Origin: Eucommia ulmoides
Lineage: Eukaryota; Streptophyta; Magnoliopsida; Garryales; Eucommiaceae
Direction of reading: 5' to 3'
DNA: 64,000 bases
Assembly: GCA_016647705.1 (NCBI GenBank)
Contig: CM028333.1
Span: 7,328,616 to 7,392,615, forward strand
Shown here: positions 10,161-22,527 of the stretch, piece by piece
Layout of the letters: every line of letters begins with the position of its first letter
How positions within the stretch are numbered: position 1 is the first letter of the stretch
Program-made: the position numbers and the translations under genes
The notes under the pieces: generated by a model
Database searches by the model: none
Seen by the model: only the letters and a program-made list of their open reading frames with translations
Told to the model about the DNA's origin: nothing

Positions 10161-10559
10161 ATATAAGGGGGATTTAAAAATAAAATAAAAACATTCGGAT
10201 TTAAATTTTAATTGGACTTAATCGGATAAGGTACCGTCTTTGGACGGGCGTCTTGGGGTGCTTGACACCTTCCCCGAGCGTAACTGACCCCCGAACTCTT
10301 TAAACGAATCTCTGGTTAGACCATATTATTTTTGGAGTCAAATTTTACTTAAGCCATTTTTTAAATTATTTTCAAAAAAGAAAAATATGGTGACCTAGAA
10401 CATCATTTAAACCCAATGCTAGGTGGCGACTCCTTTTTCTAAAACAGGCTTAAGTACATTTTAATGAGAAAATCGACGTTTTTAAAAACCCTTCTCGTTT
10501 TACCAGCGCCAAGCATATATAAAAGTATATAAACATATATCTATATATATTTGTTTTTG

Positions 10560-11390
10560 GTTTTCTCTGGAAAATCGGGGAGCGTTCAACATAGTATTAG
10601 TTGATAAAACTAAAAGAGATCTTATTGTTAAATTAGAATATTGGAGGGAGGCCATAGAGTCTAGGGGATTTAAGATCATTAGAACTAAGATAGAGTACAT
10701 GCAATGTAAATTTTCAAATGGTTAAAGAGGTGATGAACATGTTAAAAATTATTGATCAAGAGGTCCCTAGAGATGATAATTTTAGATATTTAGGGTCTAT
10801 ACTTCAGGAGAATAGAGAAATTGAGGAGGACATTACACTTGGAGTTAAGATAAGATGGTTAAAGTGGATAAATGTAGTTGGGGTTATTTGTGATTGTAGC
10901 ATACAATTGAAATCGAAAGAAAAATTCTACAGAGCTACGATAAGACCAATAATTCTCTATAATTTAGAATGTTGGGCGTTAACAACAGGCGCGTTTAGAA
11001 AGTAGAGGTAAAAGAGATAATCATATTAAGGTGGATGAGTTATAAGATAAGAATAACTAAAATTAAGAATGAGATTATTATGGAGAGTTTGGGAATAACA
11101 TACATTGAAAATAAGTTGAGAGAAAGTCGTTTACGGTAATTTGGACACGTATATTGAAAGTCTCAAGACAAATGGGTGCGAAAATATATTTTAATGTAAG
11201 TGAAAAGTGCTCCAAGAAGAAAAGGTAGACCTAAGAAAATGTGGAATGAGACAATTAAAAACAATCAGATTGGTTTTGAAGTTAATTGAAGGGATGCCCT
11301 TTGAACAATTTGTATGGTGCAAAATGATATATGTAGTCTACTCTAGTTAGGTGAGACAAAAATTTTGTTACATCTTTAGTTTAGGATATC
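10560..11390 (+). pseudogene. RTE-type LINE reverse transcriptase, 3' remnant
   Basis: Conceptual translation in shifting frames gives the C-terminal half of a plant RTE LINE polyprotein: VDKTKRDLIVKLEYWREA and SRGFKIIRTK near the start, then NFRYLGSILQENREIEEDIT (longest open frame 10718-11005), FYRATIRPIILYNLECWALT, a degraded RLR-FGHV motif near 11130, and RRKGRPKKMWNE near 11215-11250. The end, TATGTAGTCTACTCTAG near 11325, matches the usual RTE tail. The catalytic part is missing and stops and frameshifts are frequent, so it is dead. Related tail fragments lie at 25998-26150 and 28680-28740. Confidence 0.75.
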
Positions 11391-11504
11391 CCATACATCT
11401 TGTACATTTGGGGAAGATAAACTTGTACTTTGCTTAACATACTTATAAATTTCTTTAATCAAAAGTTATAACTTTTTATTTAATAGTTACTATCTGTAGT
11501 TACT

Positions 11505-11536
11505 ATATATACACACACATATATATATATATATAC
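11505..11536. repeat. AC/AT dinucleotide microsatellite
   Basis: A TATACACACACAT tract passes into (AT)n. It lies between the RTE remnant and the older LTR-like sequence. A similar stretch after the microsatellite (CATAACAAATGTGTATGGTA) recurs near 28884. Confidence 0.8.
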
Positions 11537-11599
11537 AAGTGAAGTGATGCACGGTACATTAAATTAACCATAACAAATGTGTATGGTACTTTAGAATAA

Positions 11600-12143
11600 A
11601 ACTAGTTTAGTAGTTTATCTTTGATCTCATCACTTGCTTGAAGAAACTCATAATTTTCATTTGAATATTCTCATTTGAGTTTGAATTCATGATAATCAAT
11701 ACACTTGCTTAAATTGAAATTTATTTTTGGCTGATTACATTGATACATAAATCGTTGACTAAACTCGCATGTTTTAAAATTGGTTATCTAATTTAATCGA
11801 GTTAAATGATTTCTTTGGTTTAATCTGAATTACTTGATTATGTGCTCACATTTCATATAAATTTATGATAAAATAACACGTGCTTAATATTTGATCATAT
11901 TCATATCGTGTTAAAATATTTCTATTAAACTTAGTCGAGTTTTAGTTTATGTGATATTTATAAGTGCTTGTAGAGGCTCTTTTGAGAGAAAAATATTTGT
12001 GAGAAATTATATTGTAGCTTGAACTAAGGGTATAAAGTTCAAGTGAGAGTGTTTAACTTTGAGTGTGAGTGTAATTCACTCAAATAGGGTGTAAGAGAGA
12101 GGTATGATTCGCACTTGAAAAGAGGATCTGAATTTATGAATGA
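11600..12143 (+). mobile_element. Left part of an old copia-like LTR, interrupted by the second Tat element
   Basis: AT-rich sequence ends in a block (TGAGTGTGAGTGTAATTCAC, then GTGTAAGAGAGAGGTATGAT) that resembles the R/U5 part of plant copia LTRs. The continuation appears on the far side of the Tat element at 23919-24190, ending CCAATTCAATTCTCCCTCTT and GGGTAG. The left border is not visible. The assignment rests on resemblance only. Confidence 0.4.
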
Positions 12144-13148
12144 TGATGAGTGTAAAAATGGTCACTCCCGCACAGCAACTGAAAGATCGCTACATGTCAA
12201 CGACTCCCCAATAGGAATCGTTCCTACCAATGACTAAATATGAAGATTGTGCTGGGCAGAGGCACATCTCAGCCCATGCCTGCCATTCCAAGACCTCACC
12301 AGCAACACACTCTAGAGATAGTAGGCCAGCCGCCGTTGGGATGGGGAAATCTCTTTCCATCTCTGTATGATTCACCATACTGGCTCTGCCCATCTCGAAA
12401 ATCGACTTCACAAGCTTCTCAGCAAAACACCCCCTTTCTGTCTTCGGTTATTCGGGAAGGGCGGGTTAGAAAACTCCTCAAAACTCTCTTTTCCCGTCTC
12501 TGGCTATCCGTGAAGGGCAAGGGATAGAACTCTCCATCTCGTGGGTGGTAGGAAGAGTCCTTCTCGGACCATGGGCCAGGCCACTTCTCCATTTGCTGGT
12601 TTTTTCTACCATGGGCCTTAGCAAAAGGGCCAGAAAGCCCAGGCCCACAAAATTAAGCTCTCCACTCGCCCTATCATTAGCTACGCACCGAGATGGGACA
12701 TTAATGCTTGCTTAAACCCCTAAACTAATCAATTCATTGCCTATATAAAGGAGGGTATGCCAATACCCAAAGGTATGCTAAATTTGCTCACCCTTCTCGG
12801 TAGCATATTTTCATATTTTCTCCCTGAGCATTGATTCTCACGCCGGAGGGGACAGTTCGGGTCCATACCAGCAAGTCCTTTGTGCAGGTGATAGGTTGCT
12901 GCTTATCTCAGCTCGGACCCATCTTAGTTCGGATCCATTTCTTCTTGGGTAAGAAGACTCTCCACGGATTAGAAGACTTCCAGGTTGCTTCACCACTCAG
13001 AATCCATCCCGGATCACTCCAGCACCGCCCATCTCGAACCGGATGGGCTGATCCTGGACGTTTCTATCCCCAGCCCAGCACGAGAGAAAATCTCTATCAA
13101 CAGTGACCAGACCATACCATTGAGGTCGTCTAAGATTTGACATCAACA
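12144..13148 (+). mobile_element. 5' LTR of the old Tat element
   Basis: It starts TGATGAGTGTAAAAATGGTC and ends GACATCAACA. A TATATAAAGG box lies at 12743-12752, and a GGTATGCTAAATTTGCTCAC region downstream probably contains the transcription start. It aligns along its whole length with 22931-23918. Confidence 0.85.
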
Positions 13149-13170
13149 GTTTGGCACTGTCTGTGGGAAC
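13149..13170 (+). promoter_or_regulatory. Primer binding site of the old Tat element
   Basis: TTTGGCACTGTCTGTGGGAA follows the LTR by two bases. It differs from the familiar Tat site TTTGGCGCCGTCTGTGGGAA by two transitions, consistent with decay of methylated CG positions. Confidence 0.7.
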
Positions 13171-13230
13171 TGCTACTAAAAGCCTTCCTCCAATCACTAA
13201 CTCCCATCTCGGCTAAAGGTTTGATGATCA

Positions 13231-14590
13231 CAATGTCTGGTCATTCTACACGGCCGAGAGACCCAAACAGTGCGGTGAACAACAACCCGGTTGAAGAGAT
13301 GTCAAGAGTTCCCAGACTGAATATGAGGATTTCAGTCCCTATCCGGAAAGAAGAATGAAGCATACTCCCGGCTGACTAGGCGGGTCCATCAGCTCCACCC
13401 TCAGGGCTTTCGTCGGACCATTCTTTGGAGCTATGGATGTGGGGCAAATTGATAATTTAGAGCACCAGCTAGGCCAATTCCAATCTTGCCTTGAAGTTAT
13501 CTTTTCTCGCCTGACACCGGCCCCGACTCATGGGTGATCGGTTCTCCAGAATGCAGAGGGAGAGGAACGCCATTAGGAATCGATCATGTGATTCACTCCG
13601 AAGGGCATATCCCAAGAGATCTGCCTCATCATCGTGATCGTCTGGCCTGAGAACAGGATTTCGCCCCGTTGGCTGCTTCGGACTCCGCATCCCTACCTTC
13701 CCAGGGTCGCCGAACAGAGGACTGCCATAAGTCTCGGCTGGGAAGAACCTACAACAACGTTACCCGTGCCAAGCGGAGGATTCGCCGTGTTCGGGAGGAA
13801 GACTCCCACTCCCCTCCCTCTAGGAGGCAGGGATCCAGAGCAACCGCGAGCCAAGTTGCAGGTCTGCCTAGGGGAGAGGCCGCCTTAGAGAGGTGTATTG
13901 CCGAGATGGAGGCAACGCTCGTGCAGATATAGGGCCCTGAAGGGGGCCGCTGGGCTCCCTTCAAGGGTAAGGTCTCCATTTGTTGATGAGATCATACGTG
14001 AAGTGGTTTTGTACAGGTTTTTTAGTCCGCAAATAGTTCCCTACGATGGGACTACCGACCCCGTCGATCATCCGTTCCCTACTACGGGACTACTGACCCC
14101 ATCGATCACCTCTTTATTTTTGTCGCCTTTATGGATATGCGTACGACCTCCGTGGTGGTTCGGTGTAAGTCATTCCCTCTTGCCCTTTCCTGTATGACCA
14201 ACACTTGGTTCCGAGACTTGGCTCCTACCTCGATCTCAACCTTTGCCCAGTTCGAACAACTTTTCTAAACCCAATTCAGCTACTCCTGGCGAAGGCCTAA
14301 AACTGTGACCCATGTCTTCGCCCTCTAGTAGGAGATTGGAGAGAATTTGGGTGATTTTGTGAATAGGTTCCACATGGAAAGTTTGTGTTACGAAGGTCTT
14401 TCGGATGATATAGTGTTAAACGCTTTCATTGATGGACTGAGGCACCAGAAGTTATCTTATGACCTGTGTTCTCAACCTGTGCCCAACCTGACTGCCACCC
14501 TGGCTAGATACGAGCTTCTACAAGACAGACCTCAGGGACGCCATGAAGTGAGACCGAGAAGGGACTCAGAAAAAAAAAGGGCCAAGTAGA
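13231..14590 (+). pseudogene. Degenerate gag of the old Tat element
   Basis: A Met codon at 13231 opens a short frame (MSGHSTRPRDPN) that stops at about 13358. Later pieces are in other frames: SPFVDEIIREV and PYDGTTDPVDH near 13975-14070, FAQFEQLF near 14250, and the best-preserved capsid piece at 14347-14589 (NRFHMESLCYEGLSDDIVLN, ALARYELLQD-like end). A 38-bp tandem duplication (about 14042-14108) repeats the YDGTTDP coding segment and shifts the frame. The part around 13640-13930 is Arg-rich. The gene is broken in several places and cannot make a full Gag. Confidence 0.75.
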
Positions 14591-14689
14591 GGAGATGCCG
14601 AGTATGGCTCAGGGTTCTTGGAGGCTACAGGCTGAGGGGCACTTGGGACCCCTTCCCGGGGATCGGAGGCTTCCACCACCTTTGGGGAC

Positions 14690-17600
14690 TCGCTGAGACA
14701 TGGTAATCTCCATTGGCTGGATCTTCCTACCTATCATGGTTGGAGCAAAGTCTGCCTCAGCCACGGTCTGGGCCAAATTCCTTATCGTGGACCGACCTTC
14801 TCCGTATAACGCAATCATTGGGCGACCAACTTTAGTTGCCTTCAAGGCCGTGTCTTCCCCCTATCACTAATCGATGAAGTTCTCCACAGAAGAAGGGGTG
14901 GAAAAAGTGAGAGGGGACCAAGAGATAATCAGATCATGTGCCAGAAGGGCGCTCAAGAAGAGGAAATAGTAATCAACGGCTAGGACCGGGAACGACGGAG
15001 GTGAGCTTATGACCCTGTTCGATCCCAGAACCGTGCTGATTGAGGACCCCCGAGATGAGGAGCCCCATCCGCGTCCCCATAAAGATACATTGGAGGTACT
15101 CGTCCATCCTACCATCGAGGGAATGACTATCTGAGTTGGCGCCAAGCTCAGTGCGGTGCAGCAAAAAGAGCTCACCGATCTTTTCTGGAAAAACTACAAC
15201 GTGTTCGCATGGTCTCGCAACGAACCTCCTAGGATTGATCCAGGTGTGGCCATGCACCATCTCCACGTCGACCCTTATCATCCCACCCTGAGGCAGAAAT
15301 GGAGAAAATTTCACTCGGAACACCAGAAAATCATTGAGCATGAAATGGATAAACTGGTGAAATCAGCCGTGGTGGAAGAAGTTAAGTTCCTGGATTGGCT
15401 CTCCAATGTCGTCCTTACACCCAAGGCCGGGAACAAGTGGCGTCTCTACGTGGACTTCAAGGATCTCAACAAGGCTTGCACTAAGGATTTATTCTATTTA
15501 CCTAGAATAGACTTGGTCATAGATGCTACGATGGGGCACGAGCTCTTAACATTTTTGGACGCCTATGCTGGATATAATTAAATCCCCATGTACCTTCCTG
15601 ATAAGGGCAAGACCTCGTTCATCATAGATAGAGGCACCTACTGCTACAAGGTTATGCCATTGGGCCTTCGTAATACTAGGGCAACCTACCAAAGGCTCGT
15701 GAATAAGATGTTCAAGGAAGAGATCGGCCTAACAATGGATATTTACATAAATGATATGCTCATAAAGAGTACTAGAGCGCCTGACCACATCGTCCATCTC
15801 CAGAACTGCTTTGACAAACTCTAAGCCTATCGTATGAAGTTGAACCTTATTAAGTGCATTTTTGGGGTCTCGGCAGGGAAGTTCCTAGGCTACATGGTCT
15901 CCCAGAGCGACATTGATACCAACCCCAATCAAATCAGCGTCGTTCTTGGAATGACCTCTCCATGAACAAAGAAGAAAGTCCAAATGCTCACCGGGAGGTT
16001 GGCCGCCTTGAACCGCTTCATTTCGCGCTCCTCGGAGAAATATATTATTCTCTTCAAGATTTTGCAGAGCAACAAAATCTTTGAGTAGACAACAGAGTGT
16101 GAGGCCGCTTTCCAAGAGCTCAAAACTTACCTTTCCTCGGCGCTGCTACTCAGTACCCCCAAGGATGGAAATGAGTTGTTCTTGTATATCACTGCTTCAG
16201 ATACTACAGTCAGCGCGACTTTTGTCCGAGAAGAGGAGGAAATCCAAAGACCCGTGTATTATTCGAGCAGAGTAATAACCGATGCTGAGACAAGATATCA
16301 TCAGTTCAAGAAGTTGGATTATGCCCTTCTCATCGCGTCAAGAAAGTTGAGACAATACTTCCAAGCACACGTGATCGTTGTCCTTACTAATCAACCTTTG
16401 AGGTAAGTTCTTTACTCCCTACTGGTTAGCTCATGAAATACAGCCTCAAGTTAGGCCAATTTCATATTGACTACCGACCTAGGACAATTATCAAAGGACA
16501 GGTCTTCGCCCACTTTATTGCTGAGCTGACCTTCTCGGAAGATCACATCTTGGACGACCACGACCCTGCCCGGCGAGAGACCCATCTCGGCCCGGCAGAT
16601 ATGCTGGTCTCGAAAGGAATCTCATCCCATCCCGGTTCAAGCGACGATCTCGGCCCAAATAAATGACAACTTTTTATAGATGGCTCTTCAAATGTAGGAG
16701 GGTATGGGGACGGGATGATTCTGGTAGCTCCGAACTGAGAAGAGATTGAATACGCCCTCCGATTGGGGTTCCAGGCCACCAATAACAAAGCTGAATATGA
16801 AGCCCTTCTTGCTGGACTTAGGCTGGCAATGGAATTCAATGCCAAAATCTCTATATCTTTTATGACACGCAACTTATGGTAAACCAAGTTAATGGTGAGT
16901 ACGCGGTTAAGGACCCAAGCATGATCGTTTACCTCAGAAAGGTAAAGACACTTATGGAAAATTTTGAAAATGTCCAAGTGAACCAAATCCCCCGAGAAGA
17001 TAATAGGCACACCGATGCTTTGATCAATCTGGCCTCCGCGGTCGAATTTACTTTGAAGAGAAGCGTTCTTATCGAATACTTGGAGGGGCCGAACACAACA
17101 GTCTTTGACCAGGTGTCCACTGTATACTGTCTCTTCGACAACCTTACCTGGATGAACCCGATAAGAGATTATCTCCATCACAGAATGTTTCTTTTTGACT
17201 GAACAGAGGCCAGACGGATGCGGTACAGGGCAGCCAGGTACACCCTTATCGATGGGGTACTATATTGATGATCCATCTTGGGTCCATACTCTCGATGCCT
17301 AAGGCCAGAAGAAGTTAATTATGTGATGAGTGAAATTCACGAAGGGTTGTGTAGAAACCACTCGGGATGAAGGTTTATGGTTCACAAACTCATCTGACAT
17401 GGATACTTCCGACCGGATATGAACAAATACTCCATGGAATTTGCGAAAAAATGCGATAAATGCCAAAGGTTCACCTTCCATCCCTAGCTGCCCCTAACTG
17501 TCCTCGACCTCATGACGAGCCCTTGGCCCTTTGCCTAGTGGTGTATTGACCTTCTCGGACCATTCTCCTAAGGGACCGGGCAGAGGAAGTTCCTTGTTGT

Positions 17601-18411
17601 TGCCATCGACTATTTCACAAAATGGGTAAAGGCTAAGCCCCTTGCACAGATCTTGAAGGAAAGGATCAAAGACTTTGTTTGGGAGAGTATGGTTTGTCAT
17701 TTCAAAATACCCAAAGCCATCATCTCTAACAACGGGAAGCAATTCGACAACAATCTTTTCTCGGAATTTTGTGTCGGGCTAGGGATTCAGACCCATTTCG
17801 CTTCCCCAGGGCATCCGCAAGCCAACAAATAAGTGAAAGTAACCAATCGCACCATCCTTCATGGGCTCAAGACTAGGTTGGATAAATCAAAAGAGAGATG
17901 GGTTGAGGACGTGTATCCCGTTCTTTGGGCATATCACACCACGACAAGAACCCCCACGGGGGAAACCCCTTTTTCGATGACCTTCGGGTCAGAGGATATG
18001 ATCCTTGTCGAGATCTGCGTACCCTATCCTCGGACAACAGTGATCTTCAGCTCAGATGAGAACGATGTTTCCTTGGCTCTTAACCTAGACCTTCTCGAAG
18101 AAAAAAGAGAGCGTGATTGTGTCCGACAAGCAACTTATCAACAAACGGCGACCAGGTACTATGACAGAAGGGTCTGCCCTCAGTTATTTGACGTTGGCAA
18201 TCTTGTCTTCTAAAAAGTAACCCTGGCCACCAAGGATCGAACCGCAAGCAAGTTAGCTCCAACCTGGGAAGGGCCATACCGTGTCACTCGTATTGCCCAT
18301 CTCGGCACCTGTGAGCTGGAAACAGAAAATGGTGTCGCCTTGAGACCTCTCTGGAAGGCAGAGCATCTAAAGCGCTGCTACCCTAAAGAGGAAGATCCGA
18401 CGGACTTGTAA
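14690..18411 (+). pseudogene. Degenerate pol of the old Tat element: protease, RT, RNase H, second RNase H, integrase
   Basis: In order: a protease end (YNAIIGRPTLVAFKAV) near 14805-14850; RT from about 15156 (NVFAWSRNEPPRIDPGVAMH, WRLYVDFKDLNKACTKD), interrupted by a TAA near 15580 and continuing at 15588-15824; RNase H near 16150-16650; a second RNase H near 16670-17060 (FIDGSSNVGGYGDGM, ATNNKAEYEALLAGLRLAME); integrase zinc region near 17450 (KCDKCQRFTF), core 17580-17830 (VAIDYFTKWV, ISNNGKQFD) and C-terminus with the stop at 18409-18411. The RT active site reads YIND rather than YVDD (Asn codon 15750-15752), itself a G-to-A change. At least ten stops or frameshifts are visible. It is not functional. 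Confidence 0.85.
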
Positions 18412-19916
18412 TTTTTTTTCTTTTGAAGCTTGTAATGAAACTACTTATCAATGGAAGGAATCTTTGGTTCAACTTGGTCTCCATTCTCCAAATTTACGAA
18501 TAGAATGCGTGCCGGGATGAGCAGCCCTTCGTCCTATCTCGGACGGAGATGTGCCGCCCCCAGCCTATCTCCAAGAAAAAACGACATCCCAACGCATTGT
18601 GCCGAGGGTGATCTCCAAGAGCAATCCCACCCCGATGCATAGTGTCGAGGTGTAACCAGACTCTCTCCATAGGTCAATATTTTATGCCCGGGGATTGACC
18701 AAGTCGTCTCCCGACGGCGAAACATCAATCAAGTATGAGGACCTACAGTTAAGCATCCTAACCCTGACAGCTGAGTTGATATCCGGCAACATAAAGGGCC
18801 GATGCTCCTGTAAGGACAAATTGGAATAACCTGAAAAGGCTTAGGAATGAGCCCCACTAAGCTGAACTCACCTATGACCAGCAACAAGGGGCCGACCAAA
18901 GGTCACCCCCCGGGGACTGCGAGGGCTAGAAGACATATGAGTACCACTCCTAGACTAAAGCCTACCACCCGAGCTCTACTAAGATGATAGGTTGGGGGAC
19001 AGGAAAAGTATGGATATGGTGAAACAACATAGAACAATGTCTTATTCGAGAAGAGAATGCATGATTCCTTCTCGGTGGTTTGGTCAAGAAGGTGCATGAA
19101 GTGCGTGACCCCGTAAGAGGAGAACTTGAATTTTTCAAGCAAAAATTGCAAACATTAGTTTAATAGCCAAGCCCAAGGTTATGTTAAACCTAGACTTTGT
19201 GACCGAGAAGTGTGTGGCCCAAACAAATCTCCCCCTAATAGGCATGCCGAGATGAGATAAGAGAACGAGATAAGATTTTATGCCTGTCTCAGCACATCCA
19301 AATTGTGAACGATATTGCCATAAACAAAAACTTCTAACAGAACATCCAGCATAAACCATGAGGAAAGAAAAGAGAAAAATGAATAAGACAGTTGAGTAAC
19401 AAGGATTGTCTGTCCAGAGTAGAGTACCGCTGGGGTTGGGAATAGTTGCAAAGGACATCCAATCAACTAAGGCAAAGAATAAAAGACGGACTAATAGTCT
19501 ACGAAAATGACCGAGTAGGGGCTCAGGTCCATCTCTAAGATGAGCTTAGGCAGTTCATCGAGTAGAAATTAAACTCCATGCTCAAGCACCTTACCGGGCT
19601 TAGATTTTTTCCCATCCCGGTATTTCCGAGATCGACGGGAAAATGAATCATTATTACTCCAAAGAGAACAATTCTCCAAAGACAAACAAAAATTTAAAGA
19701 CAAAGAAAATAGTGTGTTTAAAATGTTCCGAGATAAGATCAAAAGGGGTTTTTATTTGTTCAAATTGCCATTACAACTACAAGGTCCCAAAGCCCATTGC
19801 TAAAGGCCCTTTCATGACAAAGGGGCAGGGACGCACAAAAGAAATAATAAATAAAAAAAGAGTACAAAGTTTTTGAAATCTTTTGAGATTGAATTTTGGG
19901 GTTGAGATGGAGCTGC
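18412..19916. other. Noncoding spacer between integrase and antisense gene of the old Tat element
   Basis: No supported protein is seen on either strand. Short stretches resemble LTR-style GC-rich sequence (18440-18700, GGTCTCCATTCTCC) and an A-rich interval (19640-19880). It probably carries the converging 3' ends of the sense pol RNA and the antisense gene. Confidence 0.5.
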
Positions 19917-22434
19917 CTACTGAGCGGCGATTGAGGGTCCAACTTCACTTTCTCTGACCTCGGCCTCTCCCTGGCCGTTATCTGTATCGACCTACCCAAC
20001 CTTGGCATTCCCCTGCTCGGGTTTGTTTTCTCATTCGGAGTTAGAATAGTCTATGCCAATTTAGTCAGCTGGGAAATTTGGGTGCTGGCAGCGCAGGTTG
20101 CAGATTGTGTACATATGGCCATCATTCACCATCTCTACGGCCAACTCCATTCTCATCTTTTCGTAGGTTGGGGTGGTCTTTTGTTCTTTCATGGCATCCT
20201 CCTTGTCCTTAACGATTGTCGCATTTTGCTCCTGTATCATCTCCCGTGCGACAACGAGGTCAGCCTCAAGCTTACCAAGTTGGGATATGAACTCCTCATT
20301 CTTACCGGACAACCTGGTCACCTCGACCTTGAAGTGTTTTTCACTTCTCATCAGCTTTTTGGATTTATCATGGAATCTCTTCAACTGGGCCATGTCTTGC
20401 ACGCGCTCATCCTTAAGATCTCTCTCTCTCTTCAAAGCCGAGTAAAGGAGTGTAGACACAGAGGGAACTCTGAAAAGCACCTGCACGACAAATATCATAG
20501 GCTTAGCCAAAATATAGTACAGAAGAAAGTCAAAATGAGTTCCATTTCCATGAAGGATCTTACTGACACGACATCCCTTTGCAGCACAATGACGATCTTC
20601 GCGTCCAGCTCAGAGTCCGTTCACTCTTGGTCTTGGGACGGAGTGATGAGGTGGACGTAGTTTGGCAGTATCCTAGGGTAGTCCAGGATCCTCTGACCAA
20701 GGGGAAGGCCTTTGTCTGGAATTGAAAAGGTTGCAGAAGGGGGGACTTCGCTTGGTTGGGGGGCGTCAGAAGCCGCCTCTTCCTCAGTGGGGACCTCCAA
20801 TATAATCTTCTCAGCTCTGGTCTTCTTCTTCCCCCTTAGTCCCAACTTTATCTACCTTTCTCTTTCCTCTATCCTGGCTTTCTCCCACACCGCTCTTCTT
20901 GTATGAGGTTGGGGGGCTTGCTCCGGTTGGGATGGTGTGTCCCTTCTCGCCATTGCCTTCGTCTTTCTCCTCGACTTCTCTTTCTTGGTCGTGCTTCTCG
21001 GTTTTACCTCCACCCATCCTAGGGCCTCATATGGGGAACTCCATGCAACAGTTGCCTCTCTTCCCTCAAGAGATCCTCTTTGAAGAGCCCCCTCCTGGGG
21101 CTAAGAGGCCTGCCCTTTCTTGGCAGCCTCCTTCGCGACTTTCTCCTTCAACATCCTCCTCAGTGCTGCCTTGTACATCTCTACAAAAGAAGCACCAGGA
21201 TGGTTAAAACAAACAAAGAATAAAAAAATGCCAAAAGTTCTAAGTATTCGAAAAGTTTCGAGAAGGGGAGAGATTCTATTGTTCTTAGTATCAGAGTCGA
21301 TATCTGGTACCGACAGGCCAGAGGCGCGATAAAAATAGAGATCGTATAAGGTTGACTCTAACAGGTCCTCGATGTTATTAAATTCTATGTTCATGATGAC
21401 CTTCATTTGGTGTTGAATCTGTGAGCTTGGTTGCACTCTCTTACCACTTATTTTCTCCAGAACTGCATGAAAGAAAACACAGAAAAACAGTCAAATTACG
21501 AAAAGATTACACCACTAAAAATTCGCTCGTAAGTAAATTCATTCTCACTTACAACACCCCACTCCCTTGGAATAGGATTGATTTCCTTCTCTGTTGGGCC
21601 AAATTCCCAACCGGTACCTCCCAGGAAAAAGAATTGGGGCTTCCAATTCTTGACGGAGGACTCCAGACTCGTGAGGAATTACTTCCTAGCTGATACATAA
21701 CACCAACCCTTCCCGGATAGCATGGATTTAGGAAAGAAAAGAGACATAAAGAGGTCAACGGATGACTCGATCCCCTCTGCTTTGTAGATGACGCACGTGG
21801 CCACGAAGGCCCTTATACAATTTGGAGCAAGCTGTGACGGATACAACTGGTACTCCACGTATAGAGCTCGTATCCATGGATGGATCGGGAACCTCAGGCT
21901 ATCGCGTAAATGCTCCATGTAAATAGTGATGAAGCTCTCGGGGGGAGCGCAAGCCTTTTCCCCGGGAAGGGGAAGATGGATCTTTACCCCCTCTAGGAAG
22001 GTGAAGTTGCTTAGGGCTGAACCAAGTTCCTCCACCGTCATTCTTTACCTAACCCTCCAGATAAGGCTATCCTGGGGAACAACAACTTCATGGGCCCCCT
22101 AAGGCTGCGTGGCCTCCGTCACATCCCCCTCGGACTCAGCCTCACTCGCTTGACCCCAACTAACCTCGATGGTGGGATCACCAGTAGGCCCAACACCATC
22201 ATCCCCATCAAGGAAACTTGAAGGCTTGACACCACTTGAAGAACTTGCCTATTCCTCTAGGCAGGAAGGTAATGCCAATACTAGGATAACTCGCTGAATC
22301 GGGGAAGCGTTTAGGGCTTGTTCGGGGGTAACAGACCCTAAACTTGTGCTTGACCTTGAGGCAGACCCTGACAACAACCCGGAAGAAGAACCTAATACAG
22401 GCCAAGAAGAGGAAGAAGAAGAAATAGAAGACAT
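19917..22434 (-). pseudogene. Antisense gene of Tat element ('putative gypsy-type transposase' domain), degenerate
   Basis: Read on the - strand from the ATG at 22434: a Ser-rich start (MSSISSSSSSWPVLGSSSG), then after a frame change the diagnostic segment at 21679-22041 (MEHLRDSLRFPIHPWIRALY, YPSQLAPNCIRAFVATCVIY). This matches the Pfam family named 'transposase (putative) gypsy type', found in the additional antisense ORF of some Tat elements. Further pieces follow at 21101-21436 (YKAALRRMLKEKVAKEAAKK), 20811-21017 (charged, Glu/Lys-rich), 20621-20845, and a coiled-coil segment at 20061-20510 (RLSGKNEEFISQLGKLEADL). The end is acidic with stop at 19917-19919. Frames change several times; some gaps may be introns, others are mutations. 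Its function in the element is unknown. Confidence 0.75.
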
Positions 22435-22516
22435 GTTGGGAAGAGAAGGGTTATCTTCCGGGAAGGGAAAGGTGCTCAAGAAATTGCAAAAGTATAAAAA
22501 TGAGCTTAGAGTGCCT

Positions 22517-22527
22517 CCTTTATATAG
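22517..22527 (-). promoter_or_regulatory. TATA box for the antisense gene
   Basis: On the - strand CCCTATATAAAGGAGGC lies about 85-90 bases upstream of the antisense ATG at 22434. The core matches the element's own LTR TATA context (CCTATATAAAGGAGG at 12741). It supports independent antisense transcription, at least in the ancestral element. Confidence 0.55.

Larger units (their letters stand above)
1..10511 (+). mobile_element. Tat/Ogre-type Ty3/gypsy LTR retrotransposon, 5' part outside the window
   Basis: The order is gag-protease, short spacer, RT-RNase H-second RNase H-integrase, a 1.85-kb 3' untranslated region, a polypurine tract and an LTR. That order, a G-patch after the protease, a second RNase H before the integrase, a candidate intron between protease and RT, and a repeat-bearing 3' region are hallmarks of the Tat/Ogre lineage. 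Both long reading frames are open, so this copy looks recent. The 5' LTR, primer binding site and gag start lie left of the window, so LTR divergence and target duplication cannot be assessed. Confidence 0.9.
8526..10511 (+). mobile_element. 3' LTR of the Tat/Ogre element
   Basis: The LTR starts TGTAGACAC right after the polypurine tract and ends ...CCAGCGCCA, about 1986 bp. It contains a palindrome cluster, a TATA box, very T-rich sequence around 9290-9470, a 120-bp tandem array and a conserved-looking 3' part (about 10220-10320, GGACGGGCGTCTTGGGG) of the kind seen at the end of Tat LTRs. The right border is judged from a terminal CA without a partner LTR in view, so it could be off by a few bases. 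Confidence 0.75.
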
